Assembly: GCA_963932465.1 (NCBI GenBank)
Contig: OZ010800.1
Span: 91,218,307-91,282,306, forward strand
Length of the DNA: 64,000 bases
From: Maratus speciosus
Taxonomy: Eukaryota > Arthropoda > Arachnida > Araneae > Salticidae
Direction of reading: 5' to 3'
The notes under the pieces are model-generated. The model had not been told where the DNA came from. It saw only the letters and a list, made by a program, of their open reading frames with translations, and did not search any database. Both the position numbers and the translations under genes were made by a program. Below, one piece after another: positions 12,232 to 24,310 of this stretch (the first letter of the stretch is position 1; the number at the start of each line of letters is the position of its first letter).

Positions 12232-12441
12232 TACTTTTTTAAAAAATCATTATTTTTCGCGTAATGTTACGTTAAGGAAGATCATAACATACAACTAAAT
12301 GTTTTATATTTGACTCTTAAAGTAAAATTACATGCCATACGCGTATTAAACTTACCTTTTCCTAGTCAAATTAAGGATAAAGAATTACACTTATCGAATT
12401 TTACTATGTATGAAGTTAAAATGCGTTTTATGAAGAACTGA

Positions 12442-12468
12442 TTTTTTTTTTTTTTTTTTTTTTTTTTT
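12442..12468. repeat. 27-bp T run
   Basis: Homopolymer T inside the right part of the hAT-like element. Confidence 0.9.
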
Positions 12469-13985
12469 GTGGTAAATACGAATAAAGACCAATGTATCCG
12501 AATGAGCGATATAATGAGGAATTGCTATAACTTTAACTGGATAAATTTATATTATTACAACTAAAAATATACAAAGTTCTAATATAATAGCAGTTAAAAA
12601 CAATAAAACATTGTCAATTTTATATCATTAAGAGTAAATTTGCAAAATATTTTTAAACTTTCGGGAGGGGCTTCAGCCCCCTTAGCCTCCTCCCTGGCTA
12701 CGTGCCTGTGTAGTACCAAATACAGCGACCGAAAATTTAGTATGTAAATACAGTGGGTAAAACAAGCGATGAAAGACATAAATTAAGAAATACAAAATGT
12801 AAGTGGGATAAACAGAACTTTCTAGACATAGACGATGACCCATCGTATGCGGGATACAGAGGCATTATTAATATACTTCTATTATACAATCAACAGAGAC
12901 TTGCGTTTAATGGGACGTTTCATGACTGGCGAATTTAGGGAGTTCTAAATGAATTAGAAATACCATTTGTAAAATTCTGAATGATCATAAAAAATAATAT
13001 AGGTTACTTTGTAAGTTTTAAGTGTCGGATTAAGTTTAATTAAGATTCTCTTAGAAATAATTAAATTCTTGCTAATGTTATTGCTATTAATTAACGCTTG
13101 GAAACATTTTAAATTGTTTTTTGGGTCATTCCATGTCAATTCAACGAATTTTTTTATGGTTTGTAACCCAACCGACAAGGATTTGGGTGAAACTTTGTCT
13201 ACATAGTAATTCTATCTTGATATAAATCCATCAGAAATTTTTCCTTACTAGACCTCATAGTTTGTGAGATATGGGGGAGAAGGGGGGGGGGTCAAATTTT
13301 TGGATTTTTCTCAAAATCGCACATTTTTCAGTCTGTATTTTTAGACTACAATTCCAATTTCATAAAACTGTTTCTCTAGATCTAAAATGCAAATCATCTT
13401 AAAATTATCACTGTAAGTAAATCAAAAGATGCAGATTTTAATAAAATATATTTAAAAATTAATTTTAAATATTTAGGGCCAAACAATTAAACCAAAAATT
13501 AAAGTTATGGTTATTTTTCCAAATTTTTGTGACTTTACGAAACACGGAAAGGGAAATAAAATTTCCAATTTATTTTTGTTTTAAATAACAGTTTACACTT
13601 TGGATTTTCTAGTTATGAAACAAAAATGATGTCCTTCTCATTAGGCCAGTAAAATTAGCTCGAAACAGGGCCGTTTTATACAATAATTCGCGGAAAGCTG
13701 GAAATTGTTTTAATCACTTTGTTTTACATCCAAATGAAGGGATTTTAAGAATGTCCCATTTTTCCTGGTGAGCTTTAGGCGTGGCTCTACAAAAAACATC
13801 AAAAATTTCGGACTTTTTTCAGTATTTTGCAAATAACTCAAAAACCGTTCACTATACTGAAACAGTCCTAATTTATAAGTTGTAGAGCACAAAAATCTGC
13901 GGCGATTGAGTACGAGTGACTAAAAATTGCATCAATAATAAGCAAGATATGTTAGATGTAAAAAGTGCATTTTTCCTATTTTTCA

Positions 13986-14011
13986 AATAAATAAATAAAT
14001 AAATAAATAAA
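13986..14011. repeat. (AATA)n microsatellite
   Basis: About six AATA units, inside the long-TIR element. Confidence 0.9.
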
Positions 14012-14584
14012 CGCATAAAATTTGTTTTCTTTGTGTACCAATTATCGGTTAACAGAATGTTTCTGCATAAATTGCCGAATTGTACTGTTTGATTAACAAC
14101 TTCAAAACTTAATTATATCAATATGGGAATTTCACCAACCTTTCCAACAGATGATTACACTTGAAATGCAACAGATGTCCTTTGTAAGCAAATTATTATT
14201 TGAGGTGAACAAAGGATTATATTTTGAAAATTCTATGAAATGATGAATATAAGGGATAGGTAATTTAAAAATGAAAGAATTGCATGTGTACTTAAAAAAA
14301 AATACGTATTTTATAAAATGTTAGAGAACAATATAATAATAACAGAAAATGATGAAACATATTTCTATACATGCCTTGTATAAACACATTCTGACAAAAG
14401 GAGGATAAAATTTTTAGTAAACGCAAGTGTTGTCGAATCTGTTAATCAAATTATTATTAGTCTGCTGTTTCTCATAATAGAAGGGTGATCTAATTTTCCT
14501 TTTGCTTCAGTAATAGATGAATTTGAAGTAACTGATTATGCTGCAAACAGTCATGACAACTTATGACAGAAAAGAAAATCTTGC

Positions 14585-15300
14585 CAATGCCAGAAATAAG
14601 AAAAGGTAGAGCCACAGCCACAGGTCCAGAAACAATTGAACTAATTGAAACGTTTTATAATTGCAATGAATATTGAAGAATCGTGGCTGAAAAAAATGTA
14701 GTTAGCATTGCTAAGAATGTATTATGCACAAAACGATTGATATTGTGTATATGCACATGTGTTGTATTCCCTTTTTAAACAGGAATTTCTGAAAAACTTG
14801 AGGATTGTACCTCTAGGTATTCAAACGAGTATTAGAAGCACTGTTCCTTTAAATGAATTTGTAACAACCTTAGTAAAATATTTGGAAAATGTTATTCCAC
14901 TCTTTTATAACGAAATATAAATCTAATTTCCTAAAAGAAACTAAAGCAAACTTTGGCCCTCAAAGGCTATCATTTTGTTGGGTTTCATCACAAATTTTAC
15001 TTTTCTTCTTCAAGATGAGGTTTAAAGTTACCATTGGACAAAAGAAGCTGCACTCTTCATCCAGCTGTTATGTACACTCTATCTCTCAGTATTAGATTAT
15101 CAGCAAACAATGCACACATTTTATCTTATGATATGCAACATGATGTCACTCTTGTGTGTTTAACACAGAAGGGAGTGATATCATTTGTAAAAGAGATATT
15201 TCCTGATGTAAAGAAAGTCTTTGACTTTAGTGATGGGCCAATATAAAAATTGCAAATTTTCATAAACCTTTACCAAAATGAAGAGAATTTCCCCTTAAGA
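14585..15300 (+). pseudogene. Decayed DDE-type transposase, unnamed family
   Basis: Reading across frames, the fragments run in the order expected for a widespread invertebrate transposase-like family known to me only as uncharacterised proteins. A stretch near 14900-14960 reads SFITKYKSNFLKETKANF. One near 14975-15030 reads ILLGFITNFTFLLQDEV, where the family usually has an acidic residue at the position now Gly. HWTKEAA follows near 15033, LHPAVMY near 15056, and FVKEIFPDVKKVFDFSDG near 15187-15237. QYKN and FINLYQNEENF come next. At least four frameshifts and several stops separate these pieces, and the C-terminal part is missing. The FSDG-QYKN block is the most diagnostic. It is a pseudogene; no function remains. 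Confidence 0.6.
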
Positions 15301-16929
15301 TATTTAACAATATTTTTTCTGGTGGGTGGGGGGGAGGGGGGGATAGCCACCAATTTTGAAATACAAAGACAATAGTGTTTTAGACATTAAATTACAAAGA
15401 TTTTCTGACATACCGATGATTTGTTATGTTACTATGTTTAAAGTTGCAGTAAGATAGGAAAATTGAAATACATTAGAAGGTTCTCAATGTTGCTTATCCA
15501 TAATAAATATAAATTTAAAATTGCGCAAAGAAAGAATGTTGCAAAGTAAGTATAAGTGATACTGCAAAAGTATGTCACTTATCTCTACAGTTATATTTAG
15601 TTCAGTGCTATTTTTGAATTACAATCTTTTAAATATAATGTTTATTATGATTTTTTAGTTAAAAAATTTGTAATAAAAATGTCTTTCTCTTAGCTTATGT
15701 AAATATTTTGCCCTGATTTGAGAAATTGCACCTATCAAGGAAAAGATATATCTGTGCCTAATTTAAGCAGTGGTACCAAAATAATTACTGTGGTTCCTAT
15801 GACTTGTTGAATTTATTAAATAAGTGCTTCTTTTTACTTTCTTCTATCTTTACAAGAAAAAAGTATTGGATTCATAAAAATTTTCGACTTCCGGTTTTCC
15901 ACTGATTTACACGTTTTAGAGGTCCGAAAAACATGTTTTTACAAAATGTCTGTCTGTCTGTCTGTATGTGACACAAATATTGCGGGGACTCTATCTGAAA
16001 AAAACTAATGCACGGAATTTAATAAAAATTTATATTCAAGTAGTCCCTAATATAAATTGGAGCTGATTAGTTTTTGGTGTAAATCGCCTAACAGGTGGCG
16101 TTGCTATGCTGCATTTTTCTCAACTTCTGCAATAGCGCTATCTCAACAAATAAAGCACGGATTTTCATCACCTTCAGATTCAGTTATTTCTTGATATGAA
16201 TTGGTGCTGGTAACGTTTTGGTGTAAATCGCCCAAGAGATATGCTGCATTGCTAGCTATGCTGCATTTTGCAGCATTTACACGATTTCTGCAATAGCTCA
16301 ATCTCAAGAAATAATCCACGGATTTTCATCAAACTTCAGATTCAGTTATTCCTTGATATGAATTGGTGCTGGTAAGGTTTTGGTGTAAATCGCCCAACAT
16401 GTGGCGCTGCTATGCTGCATTTTTTGTGATTTCCGCAATAGCTCTATCTCAATAACTAATGCTTTAGTATTCAATAAATTTCAGATTCAGGTATACATGG
16501 ATATCAATTAGTGCTGTTTATGTTTTGGTTTAAAACGCTCAAGAGGTGGCGCTGATATGCAGCATTTTTCACGATTTACACAATAGCTCAATCTCCAGAA
16601 CTAATGCACGGATTTTCGTCAAACTTCAGATTCAGTTAGTCTTTGATACGAATTGACATTATATACATTTTGGTGTAAATCACTCAACAGGTGGCGCTGC
16701 TATGCTGCATTTTTGGGATTTCCGCAATAGATCTATCTCAATAACTAATGCTTGGATTTTCAACAAACTTCAGATTTCCGTATACCTTGATATGAATTAG
16801 TGCTGTTTGTGTTTTGTTGAAAATCGCTCAGCAGGTGGCACTGCTAAGCTGCATTTTTCAGAATTCCCCCTCTATCTCTATCTCAATATCTAATGCACGA
16901 ATTTTCATCAAACTTCAAATTCAGATATA

Positions 16930-17762
16930 CAGTATAATCTCTGAATAACGCTTACCAGTGGGACCGATGAAAAGTGACCGCTATTCAGAGGTGGGTGATA
17001 TTCAGAGGTTTCATTAAAAAAATTATAATTGCATAAATTTACATAGAAATACACAGTCATTTTAATTAATCCTCGTTGTTTTGATACATAAAAAAATCAG
17101 TGATTTGCAGTTGCTTTATTTTTCTGCAAATATCTTTCTCCAAAGAAATAATAGTATGAGTTATTTTTCTGTATAACTCATCATCATTATGATTTAATGT
17201 AATTTGTTTGATTTCACGAAGGTTCATCACACATTTTATATATGTGTTAACACAGGAAATTTTGGTTGATTCTATTATTTCTTCCATAATTTTTTTTCTC
17301 TTCCTCTCTCCTATTTTCCACCATTTGTAGTAGCATGAATCAAATGTAACTGTAACTGCCAAATCTTTGCCCTGACATGCAAACTTACTGGCGCTCGTGT
17401 TATTTATTTTTGCTGTTCTAAGAATATTATCTCAATTTTCCCATCATTATTAATGTCTTCATTTTCTATGTATGGTTTGGAAAATAATTAAGTGTTCAAG
17501 AGATTAAGTAAAATTTTGTTGACATACTAAGGAAATTTCGTTTGATCTGCTTCAGATTTTGGTTTGCAAATAAATATCAAATTGTCCCAGAAACTGTTTA
17601 AAAAATTTTTCTCGTGACTTTTGGGCGGCCGTTGTTCAGAATTACATATTTTGAGGTTCGTATTAATGTCAGTGCTATGGAATGTGCTTGGTTCCATCAA
17701 TATGTGGCCGGTATTCGGAGGTTGTCTTTGTTGAGAGGTGGCCGTTCAAGGAGGCTTCACTG
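16930..17762 (-). mobile_element. pogo/Tigger-like element with TA duplication, 0.83 kb
   Basis: The left end reads CAGTATAATCTCTGAATAAC. The right end reversed reads CAGTGAAGCCTCCTTGAACG. TA flanks both (16928-16929 and 17763-17764). CAGT ends followed by a CCTCTGAATA-type phrase are typical of pogo/Tigger elements, and a C-terminal transposase remnant inside supports this. The interrupted host repeat can be read through the insertion site, giving a clean boundary. Confidence 0.75.
17066..17362 (-). pseudogene. pogo/Tigger-type transposase, C-terminal remnant
   Basis: An open stretch of about 98 codons reads leftward and ends shortly after IKQLQITDFFMYQ. A terminal motif of the K-Q-x-x-I-T-D-F-F type is characteristic of pogo/Tigger transposase C termini and resembles a PCNA-interacting peptide. 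The upstream DDE core and the DNA-binding domains are absent; the element is only 0.83 kb, so most of the gene was deleted. The frame sits on the minus strand inside TIRs of the same class, which is the main support. Confidence 0.5.
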
Positions 17763-18822
17763 TACTTTGATATGAATTGGTGCTAAATTGATGTAATTTC
17801 TTGTACTATTTAAATGATTTAATTGACGTGAATTATATAGAAGAAAGTTTTGTGATGGCCACAACATACTAGTTTTTATTTGCAAAGTAAAGTTTTCGCT
17901 TTGTTTTTTTCTGAGTAAAATGAGAAAAAAATCTATGAATGCAATATCTCTCGTCCATTAAATATTGTGCATATTTTTTACATACTACCATTGTGAAAGT
18001 ATTTATAGAAATATACCACTGAATCCAATGATAGATGTGCATTTAAGCGACAAACATATGCGATGAGATTGAGAACAACACAATTTCAGATAATGTGTGA
18101 CATGTATCAATACTATACGTTACAAATTTTCTACTGTTATAAAAATAAACAAATCAGTCTTATTTTAAGGGTTCATTTTAACAAATAAATCAAAATGATG
18201 AATAAATTTAAATTTAAAATGTGCAGCAATTATTTAGGTGCCATAAAGCAAAGTTAGATATTTTTATCTCTTGATAGGTACAGCATCCCAAACTAAGTCA
18301 AAATATTCGCATAAGCCATGAGAAAGACTTCATTTTTATTTCATAAATAGAAAGCCCGGAGTGTATACTTTTATTTAAAACAAAATAAAATTGTAAATTT
18401 CATTTGCTTTTTTGTTGAGAGCCTTTTTTGTAAAATGACAAAAAATCAGAAAAATAACCATAACTTTCAATTTTGGTTTAATTTTTTGGCTTTAAAAATT
18501 ACAAATTAATTTTTTACATCTTTTGTATTAGAATTTGCGTCTTTTGATGGACTTACAGTGGTATTTTTAAGCACATTTGGATTTTAGATCCAGAGAAACA
18601 GTTTTTTAAAGATGGAACCACAGTCTACAAATACAGACTCAGAAATGTGTGATTAGAGAAAAATCCAAAAATTGGACCCCCCATATCTCACAAACTAAGA
18701 GGTGTAGGAAGAAATTTTTTTTATTTGATTATATCAGGGTAGGGCTAGTATGTACATAAAGTTTCACCAAAATCCCTGTCGGTCGGGTTACAAGGTCTGA
18801 TTGAATTGACTCTGAATAACTC

Positions 18823-20638
18823 TTTTGTAGAATTTTGTTTTTGCATTCATGGATTCTTCAAACAGTCACTCTTCAAGAAAGAAGATTAGCTTCATAGCTT
18901 ACGCATTTTCCCTTGTGAGAAGAAAATGTGATTTCCTAATCTGATTAAAATTTCACAATTACGTTAGATGTTAAATAATAAATTTTTCATGGGTATCTTC
19001 TACCGTGAAAATGAAATTAAGGAAGTAGAAAGGATGTTAATTGGATATTATCATTTAGTCAGGTAATATCATTATAATTTAAAAGCATATTTAATTTTAC
19101 AGTTTCGCTATTAATTATACATTTTATAATAAATATTTAAATATTTTTCTGAGTAAATATCTATTGTATTTTCTCAGAAGTATACACTAACTATTACTGT
19201 CTTTCCTGTAGATTATTTCATGACTTTTAGCACTTATTAAAATACGTAATGAAAAAAAGGTAAATTTTTTTAAAAAGTAGATAAAAAGAAAAATGATTAG
19301 TTAAGTGGTAAACTTCAGAGTTTTCGGCTTAGAAACTTTAAAAATAACTATTTGAAGAGAGGTTCTTGAACACCTCTTTCTTTATATTTATTATTATACA
19401 CATCAATTGCACTGAAGAATCATTATTACTGGTATGAAAGAAAGGCTATTATTAAAAAATAATGTAATATTTTTTATGATACATATTTATTATTAAATGT
19501 AGATGTATATTATTAAATGTATACGTATTATTCTTTTTATGTAATTTTGTGATTTAACAGCCCATTTTTCTTGTTATATGTCGAGATTAATTAAGGTGAA
19601 GGTTTCAGAAATAAAATAAAACCGATCTAATTTGTAAAATAAAACTATATATAATAAACAGTAATTTAAATATTTTTTGTTTTTCTGCCTATGATCATTT
19701 ATATAATTTCTGAAATCATTTATATAATTTCTTTATATAATTTCTCTATAATCTGAAACTACGGCTTTTTTCAGTATTTGATCTTTATACGGATTTAATA
19801 ATTAGTATGACGCGTTTCATTTTTATAGTTATCACTTCTATTATCAGCCTATTATACAGTTTTTTCCATGCGAAGAAAAAATAATATGAAATATTCCTTT
19901 AACAAAATTATATGAAGGTTTATAGTTTTAAAAATGAGAGGATATTTGCAACTTTCAAGTCTTCGATTTATTTTATATATAAACTAATTGAATCTTTTTG
20001 AGAGAAATTATCTGAAAATTCATCTCATTCTATTCCTGTTTTGTGATTATAATGACATAAACTTTGATATAAAGTTAATATAAAATATGACTAAACTACT
20101 GCTAGTGAGAAAATTATTTAGATACGGGAAGTCAGCAAAACCAGACAGCGGGATATGCAAGATTAGATTTTCTAAATTACATTTTCCGCCATACGCATTT
20201 TCCTTAATCAATATATTTTCATATTAGAAATTTCAGTGAGTTTTCAGCAGGATAAATACATGTTATTTTATAGAGCGTTATTCAGACTTAGACTTGGAAT
20301 ATCCAATATAAATGCTTTTCTATACAAGTTACATTTTAAACGTCTTTTTTTTGTTTCATATAATGGAAATTATTAAATACAAATTTAATTTTTTGAGATC
20401 TTTTTATTTGCGTTATTTTTATTTTTTTACGCAATACTTACTTTTAACGCAAGCATCGTTTTTAATGCACACCTGTAATTTGTGTTGAAGTGTATACTTT
20501 ATTACTTCAAATACATAATACTGTGACAGTGGCAGTATTCTCATTTAGAAAGGTAGCATATTGTGTGGCCGTGTTGTCCGACACCTAATATCTGTGTGTG
20601 AAAATAGGAGTTGCAAAAAGTCGGTTTATTTACAATGG
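18823..20638. other. AT-rich spacer, nothing recognised
   Basis: No frame of interest. A 20-25 bp phrase containing ATCATTTATATAATTTC is repeated two to three times at 19693-19750. Confidence 0.5.
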
Positions 20639-20752
20639 ACTTGGTTTATTCCCCGGTTTATTCCCAAAATACCTGGTTTATTCCCAAAAACCCGCTCTAT
20701 TTCTAAAAAAACCTTTTTATTCCTAAAACACCCGATTTATTCCCAGGTTTAA
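20639..20752. repeat. Minisatellite, about 20-22 bp unit, TTTATTCC core
   Basis: Six degenerate units of the type CCNGNTTTATTCCNAAAA in a row, with one unit reading CTCTATTTCTAAAA. The plus-strand frame through it (20561-20752) translates the repeat and is not a gene. Confidence 0.7.
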
Positions 20753-20755
20753 AGT

Positions 20756-22147
20756 GGGTTTTTCTAATCTTTGCAGCTCTAGTGAAAGTGTCTTATGTTT
20801 GTCGATTTTCTGACTATCGCATGTACGATTGGGAAAAACTAAATCAGAGATTCACGGTTATTTTTTTATGAGGTCATAAGATAATTGACTTACGTTGATA
20901 GGTTCGCGGAGTATAAATATGCGTGTTTGAGTTGAAACGAGCGGATTTGTGTGGAATAGATTGTCTTTTGAAGAAAACAATACTGGAGAATCTACCTTTG
21001 AGATTTGTAATTCTAATTACAGCCACGATCTCGAAAGTATCAAAGTCTCGTGTTATCTCAGGATTTTTACTTTTGGTAAAAAATTAAGCCTACATACTTG
21101 AATATAGTGAATTTCCGATTCCACGGAATTTTACTTAGTTAAAGATATTTTAAATCTGAAACAGCAAATTATTCTACACCGAGCTTTGGCCAAATTTCAT
21201 AAAGTAACCGCTTTTCGTCCTAGTGACATCATGCTCCGTGCTCAGTGGAGAGGACTTTGTGTCCGCCCGGCAAACAACTTCTTGATTATCGCATTCCGTC
21301 CACTACTGAATGAATTTTGAAGCTTTTTCCTATTAGCGTTCGATCATTTGATCACTTGGGAATCATATACCGTGTGCATTTCCATGTCATATGATTTTTG
21401 CCGATTAGGTAATAATATTATACTTAAATTGCTGTTAATCTTTCATTGTAAAATGCAAATAACATTACATTATGAGCTAAAAATCACGTTCTTAATTATG
21501 AGTTACTTATACTACTGACATAAAATTATTTTTGTATCTTAAAAAAAATAATTAACGGCAATTTAAATTTGAATTGTAATTTTTATTGTAAATTCATTTA
21601 ACAGCAATATTTAAACTTTAAATTAAAAAAAAAATTCTTACATTTTAATTAGTTATATCCTCGAGAAGTAAACGTTTTTGTATCTTATAGTGGAGAATAT
21701 TCCCACTAGTAATACTTATTTTAAGATTTAAAACGAACTTTCAAATATTTTAATTATACAATTTTTACAACTTACACTTAACATTGCTTTTAGCTGTGAA
21801 AAACATATTCATTAAAACTTATTATTATACTATGGTTATGCATGAAGAAATATCGGTTATTATTTTCTTTAATACTTAAATAATAATTTTAATGAATAGT
21901 AACTTCATTATTTTTATCTTTTAAAAAGCATAAAATTAAAGTCCTCACTAAGTGAAGAAAAAATATGATATACTTCATTATAAGATGATTCACACTAAAA
22001 AATTTTTAAAAAAATTCTCAAAAACTTTTTCAGATATCTTTAAAATGCACTATTTCATTTGTTTAAGGTTCGAGCGTTCTATTTTCTTAATTATCAAATT
22101 CTGCCTGAATATCCCCCCCCCCCCAAAAAAAAAAAAAGAAAAACTTT
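20756..22147. other. AT-rich spacer, nothing recognised
   Basis: No recognisable gene or repeat pairing. A short C-run/A-run junction lies near 22112-22140. Confidence 0.45.
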
Positions 22148-22406
22148 TTAACACGTTGAGTGCCACGATGACGGACACTGAAACGCTGAAAATTTACAAT
22201 GTTTAAAGTAATGTTTAATAAAGTATAATCCTGTAATAAATAAAAGGTAGGTAAATTTGAAATATTTGTTCAGTAATTATTTAAAGCAATGTATATCTTT
22301 CAGTTTTGTATCATATTTTGGACGTCAACCATCGGTGAATGACATCGTTTTAAACGAAAAGTTCGCTGTCAGTCACCGGTGGCTGACGTGGCGCTTAACG
22401 TGTTAA
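22148..22406. mobile_element. piggyBac-like MITE, 259 bp with TTAA
   Basis: TTAA at 22148-22151 and 22403-22406 flanks inverted ends CACGTTGAGTGCCACG and, reversed, CACGTTAAGCGCCACG (14 of 16 identical). TTAA duplications and C-starting ends are the piggyBac signature. The interior is non-coding. Confidence 0.75.
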
Positions 22407-22679
22407 CTCAGACATTTCTGATTCATCATTTAGAGAATACATTTAGAGCAAATTATTTTGTTTTTGTAATAATCTAAATTTTAGATATCTCATACAGTTT
22501 AATTTACTTATAAAAAGTCTTTCGAACCACTTGTTTATTCCTTCGAAGTTATATTTTATCCTTATACTATGTTCAACTGTCAGTTTTAAACTGATGTATT
22601 CTTGAAATGTAAAAATCATTTTGAGAAGGTTTGTGAGATAATATTATGCAGATTGTGGATGGGTTTATTCACATGACAC

Positions 22680-24310
22680 ACTTCTCCTGTCATCATGACA
22701 TAAGGGGTGTTACCGCTGAGACAAACAATACGCTTCCTCTAAAGGGATTCAGTTGTTATAAATTCGGGATTATCGACCGCTCTCACGCTGGAGAATGCTG
22801 GCCGATTAATTGAGTTTCAATATTAATCTGATTTTCTGACGCGACGTTTGTCTTTGACTACTTGAGATATCGCCATCTTTTTTATTTCGAGACGATATTG
22901 TGTGAATCTACACGACTAATATTCATTTAGAGACGATTTTTCTTAGAGGCCGAAATTTAGCTAATATCTCTTGCCGCTGGGGCTAGCTTTGACCTACCAT
23001 TTACGAACGTGTTTTGAGCATCAGGGATTCTTCTATGTAGTAGTCGCCTTGTTACTATCCCTGAGCAGGCATTTTCTTTAAGTAAGGTATTTTTAAATTA
23101 CCTGAGAATTAGTTGAATCTGTATTCGATCACTGTGGCTAAGTTTCGCTAGTTCTATTGATAACCTCGTCCACTTATAAATTTCAAAGGAACTTATTTGC
23201 TCACATTAATTATTTCCTTATTGTTTATTCCATTAATTGTTGGATCTTATAGTTTTGTCACAAATGGAACTTGAAATGTTCAAGATCCAAACCCGTGAGA
23301 AGTTGTTCTAAGAATGTTTTTCAGTGATGAGAGTGACTATAATGATATCGACTCGCACCTAGAAGAGTACATTTCATTTAACTGTAGATTTACGGGAATT
23401 GTATTACATTAAAAATGTATGTATTTCGTAATAACTTTCGTTCATTATAAACAGATACACGCAATTAGGGAGCGGGTGTAGAAAAAAGGCTTGGTATGTG
23501 CATCGTAATGGCTTCTAATTCATAGTGCTGTAAAAAACAGTTATATTTTCGGATGCTTTCAAGCATAAAATTGAAAACCCTTCAAATTGACGGATTCCTT
23601 AAATATAGTGTATATGATATACGCAACAAAAAATCCCTCATATTTAGTGTTAAAGAAGTTCTAGATAGGAGATGCGGTATTATGGAAAATCGGTGGTGAT
23701 TTAATAAATGGTGACGACCAGTGTTATCAACAAACTGCAGTAGAACTTAAAAAGCATTCCCAGCAATTAGAGTTAAAAATGTGTAGCGTATATAATAAGA
23801 AAAATTATTTTTCAGAAGACCTCAATATTTTATCAGAGTTCAAAAATAAATTGGGATTTGATTTGACTTTTTATGAACTCGTTGATATCGTTTTCCCACT
23901 TTTATGTGTAATTAAAATGAGGGCACCTAAGAATTCTGTTGAGTTATATGTAGTGGTTTTGGCATGACTGTGATAGTGGTGAAGGATAACCCAAGATAAA
24001 AACGGTATCATAATAATCCGTTTACTGTTAGGGGGGGGGGGGGAGAAATGGTTTTAGAAGGCTAAATCAAGTGTTTAGATATGGTAATTGTTATACAAAT
24101 GAAGTTCGAAATTATGGAAATGGTGATAAGGTTAGAGTTAATAGTTACAGAGTTAATCATTTTAATTCTAAAGGTTATCTTGGTAATTATAGGAGTTGAG
24201 GTAATGATAATGATTTTCGAAATAATAGTGATAATTTTATAATAGTAATAATGGTAATAAAGGAAGTTTTGTTAATGGTAGGAGAGGCGGCATTCATAAT
24301 TGGAATCCTC
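22680..24310 (+). other. Possible decayed retroelement (LTR/gag-like), weak
   Basis: From about 22680 the base composition is less AT-rich. Between 24040 and 24310 a plus-strand frame, broken by stops and frameshifts, is rich in Asn, Gly and Arg (for example NYGNGDK and NSKGYLGNY), as gag tails often are. A frame at 23779-23967 is acidic/hydrophobic with no domain I recognise. No zinc knuckle, protease or reverse transcriptase was seen, so this is only a suggestion. An 11-12 bp G run lies at about 24031-24042. Confidence 0.2.

Larger units (their letters stand above)
10634..12708. mobile_element. hAT-like non-autonomous element, 2.1 kb
   Basis: The left end begins CAGGCCCGTAGCCAGG and the right end, on the other strand, CAGGCACGTAGCCAGG. 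The flanking octamers are TCTAGTAC (10626-10633) and TGTAGTAC (12709-12716), which match at 7 of 8 positions; an 8-bp duplication is the hAT hallmark. No hAT transposase is visible. Much of its length is a second element nested inside it. Confidence 0.7.
15850..17860. repeat. Diverged ~147-bp tandem repeat, interrupted by a pogo-like element
   Basis: A head segment with GTCTGTCTGTCTGTATGTGAC is followed by about six diverged units. The landmark GGTGGCGCTGCTATGCTGCA or a variant recurs near 16095, 16245, 16400, 16543, 16690 and 16833, about 147 bp apart. Other conserved phrases are CTATCTCAA, TAATGCACGGATTTTCATCA and GATATGAATTGGTGCTG. The array is cut at 16929 by the pogo-like insertion and resumes at 17765. 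A second copy of the family lies at about 37600-38560. Confidence 0.7.
13123..18822 (+). mobile_element. Long-TIR DNA transposon with decayed transposase, 5.7 kb
   Basis: Inverted arms of at least 500 bp lie at about 13123-13645 and 18300-18822. The outer ends begin GGGTCATTCCATGTCAATTC and, reversed, GAGTTATTCAGAGTCAATTC. Internal matches include GTTTCTCTAGATC/GTTTCTCTGGATC and a long block around ATAACCATAACTTT. Between the arms lie a decayed transposase (about 14585-15300, plus strand) and a tandem repeat that is itself interrupted by a pogo-like element. I saw no clear target duplication beyond T-rich flanks. Long arms plus an internal transposase argue for one ancient element with later insertions, rather than two unrelated inverted copies. 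Confidence 0.65.
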
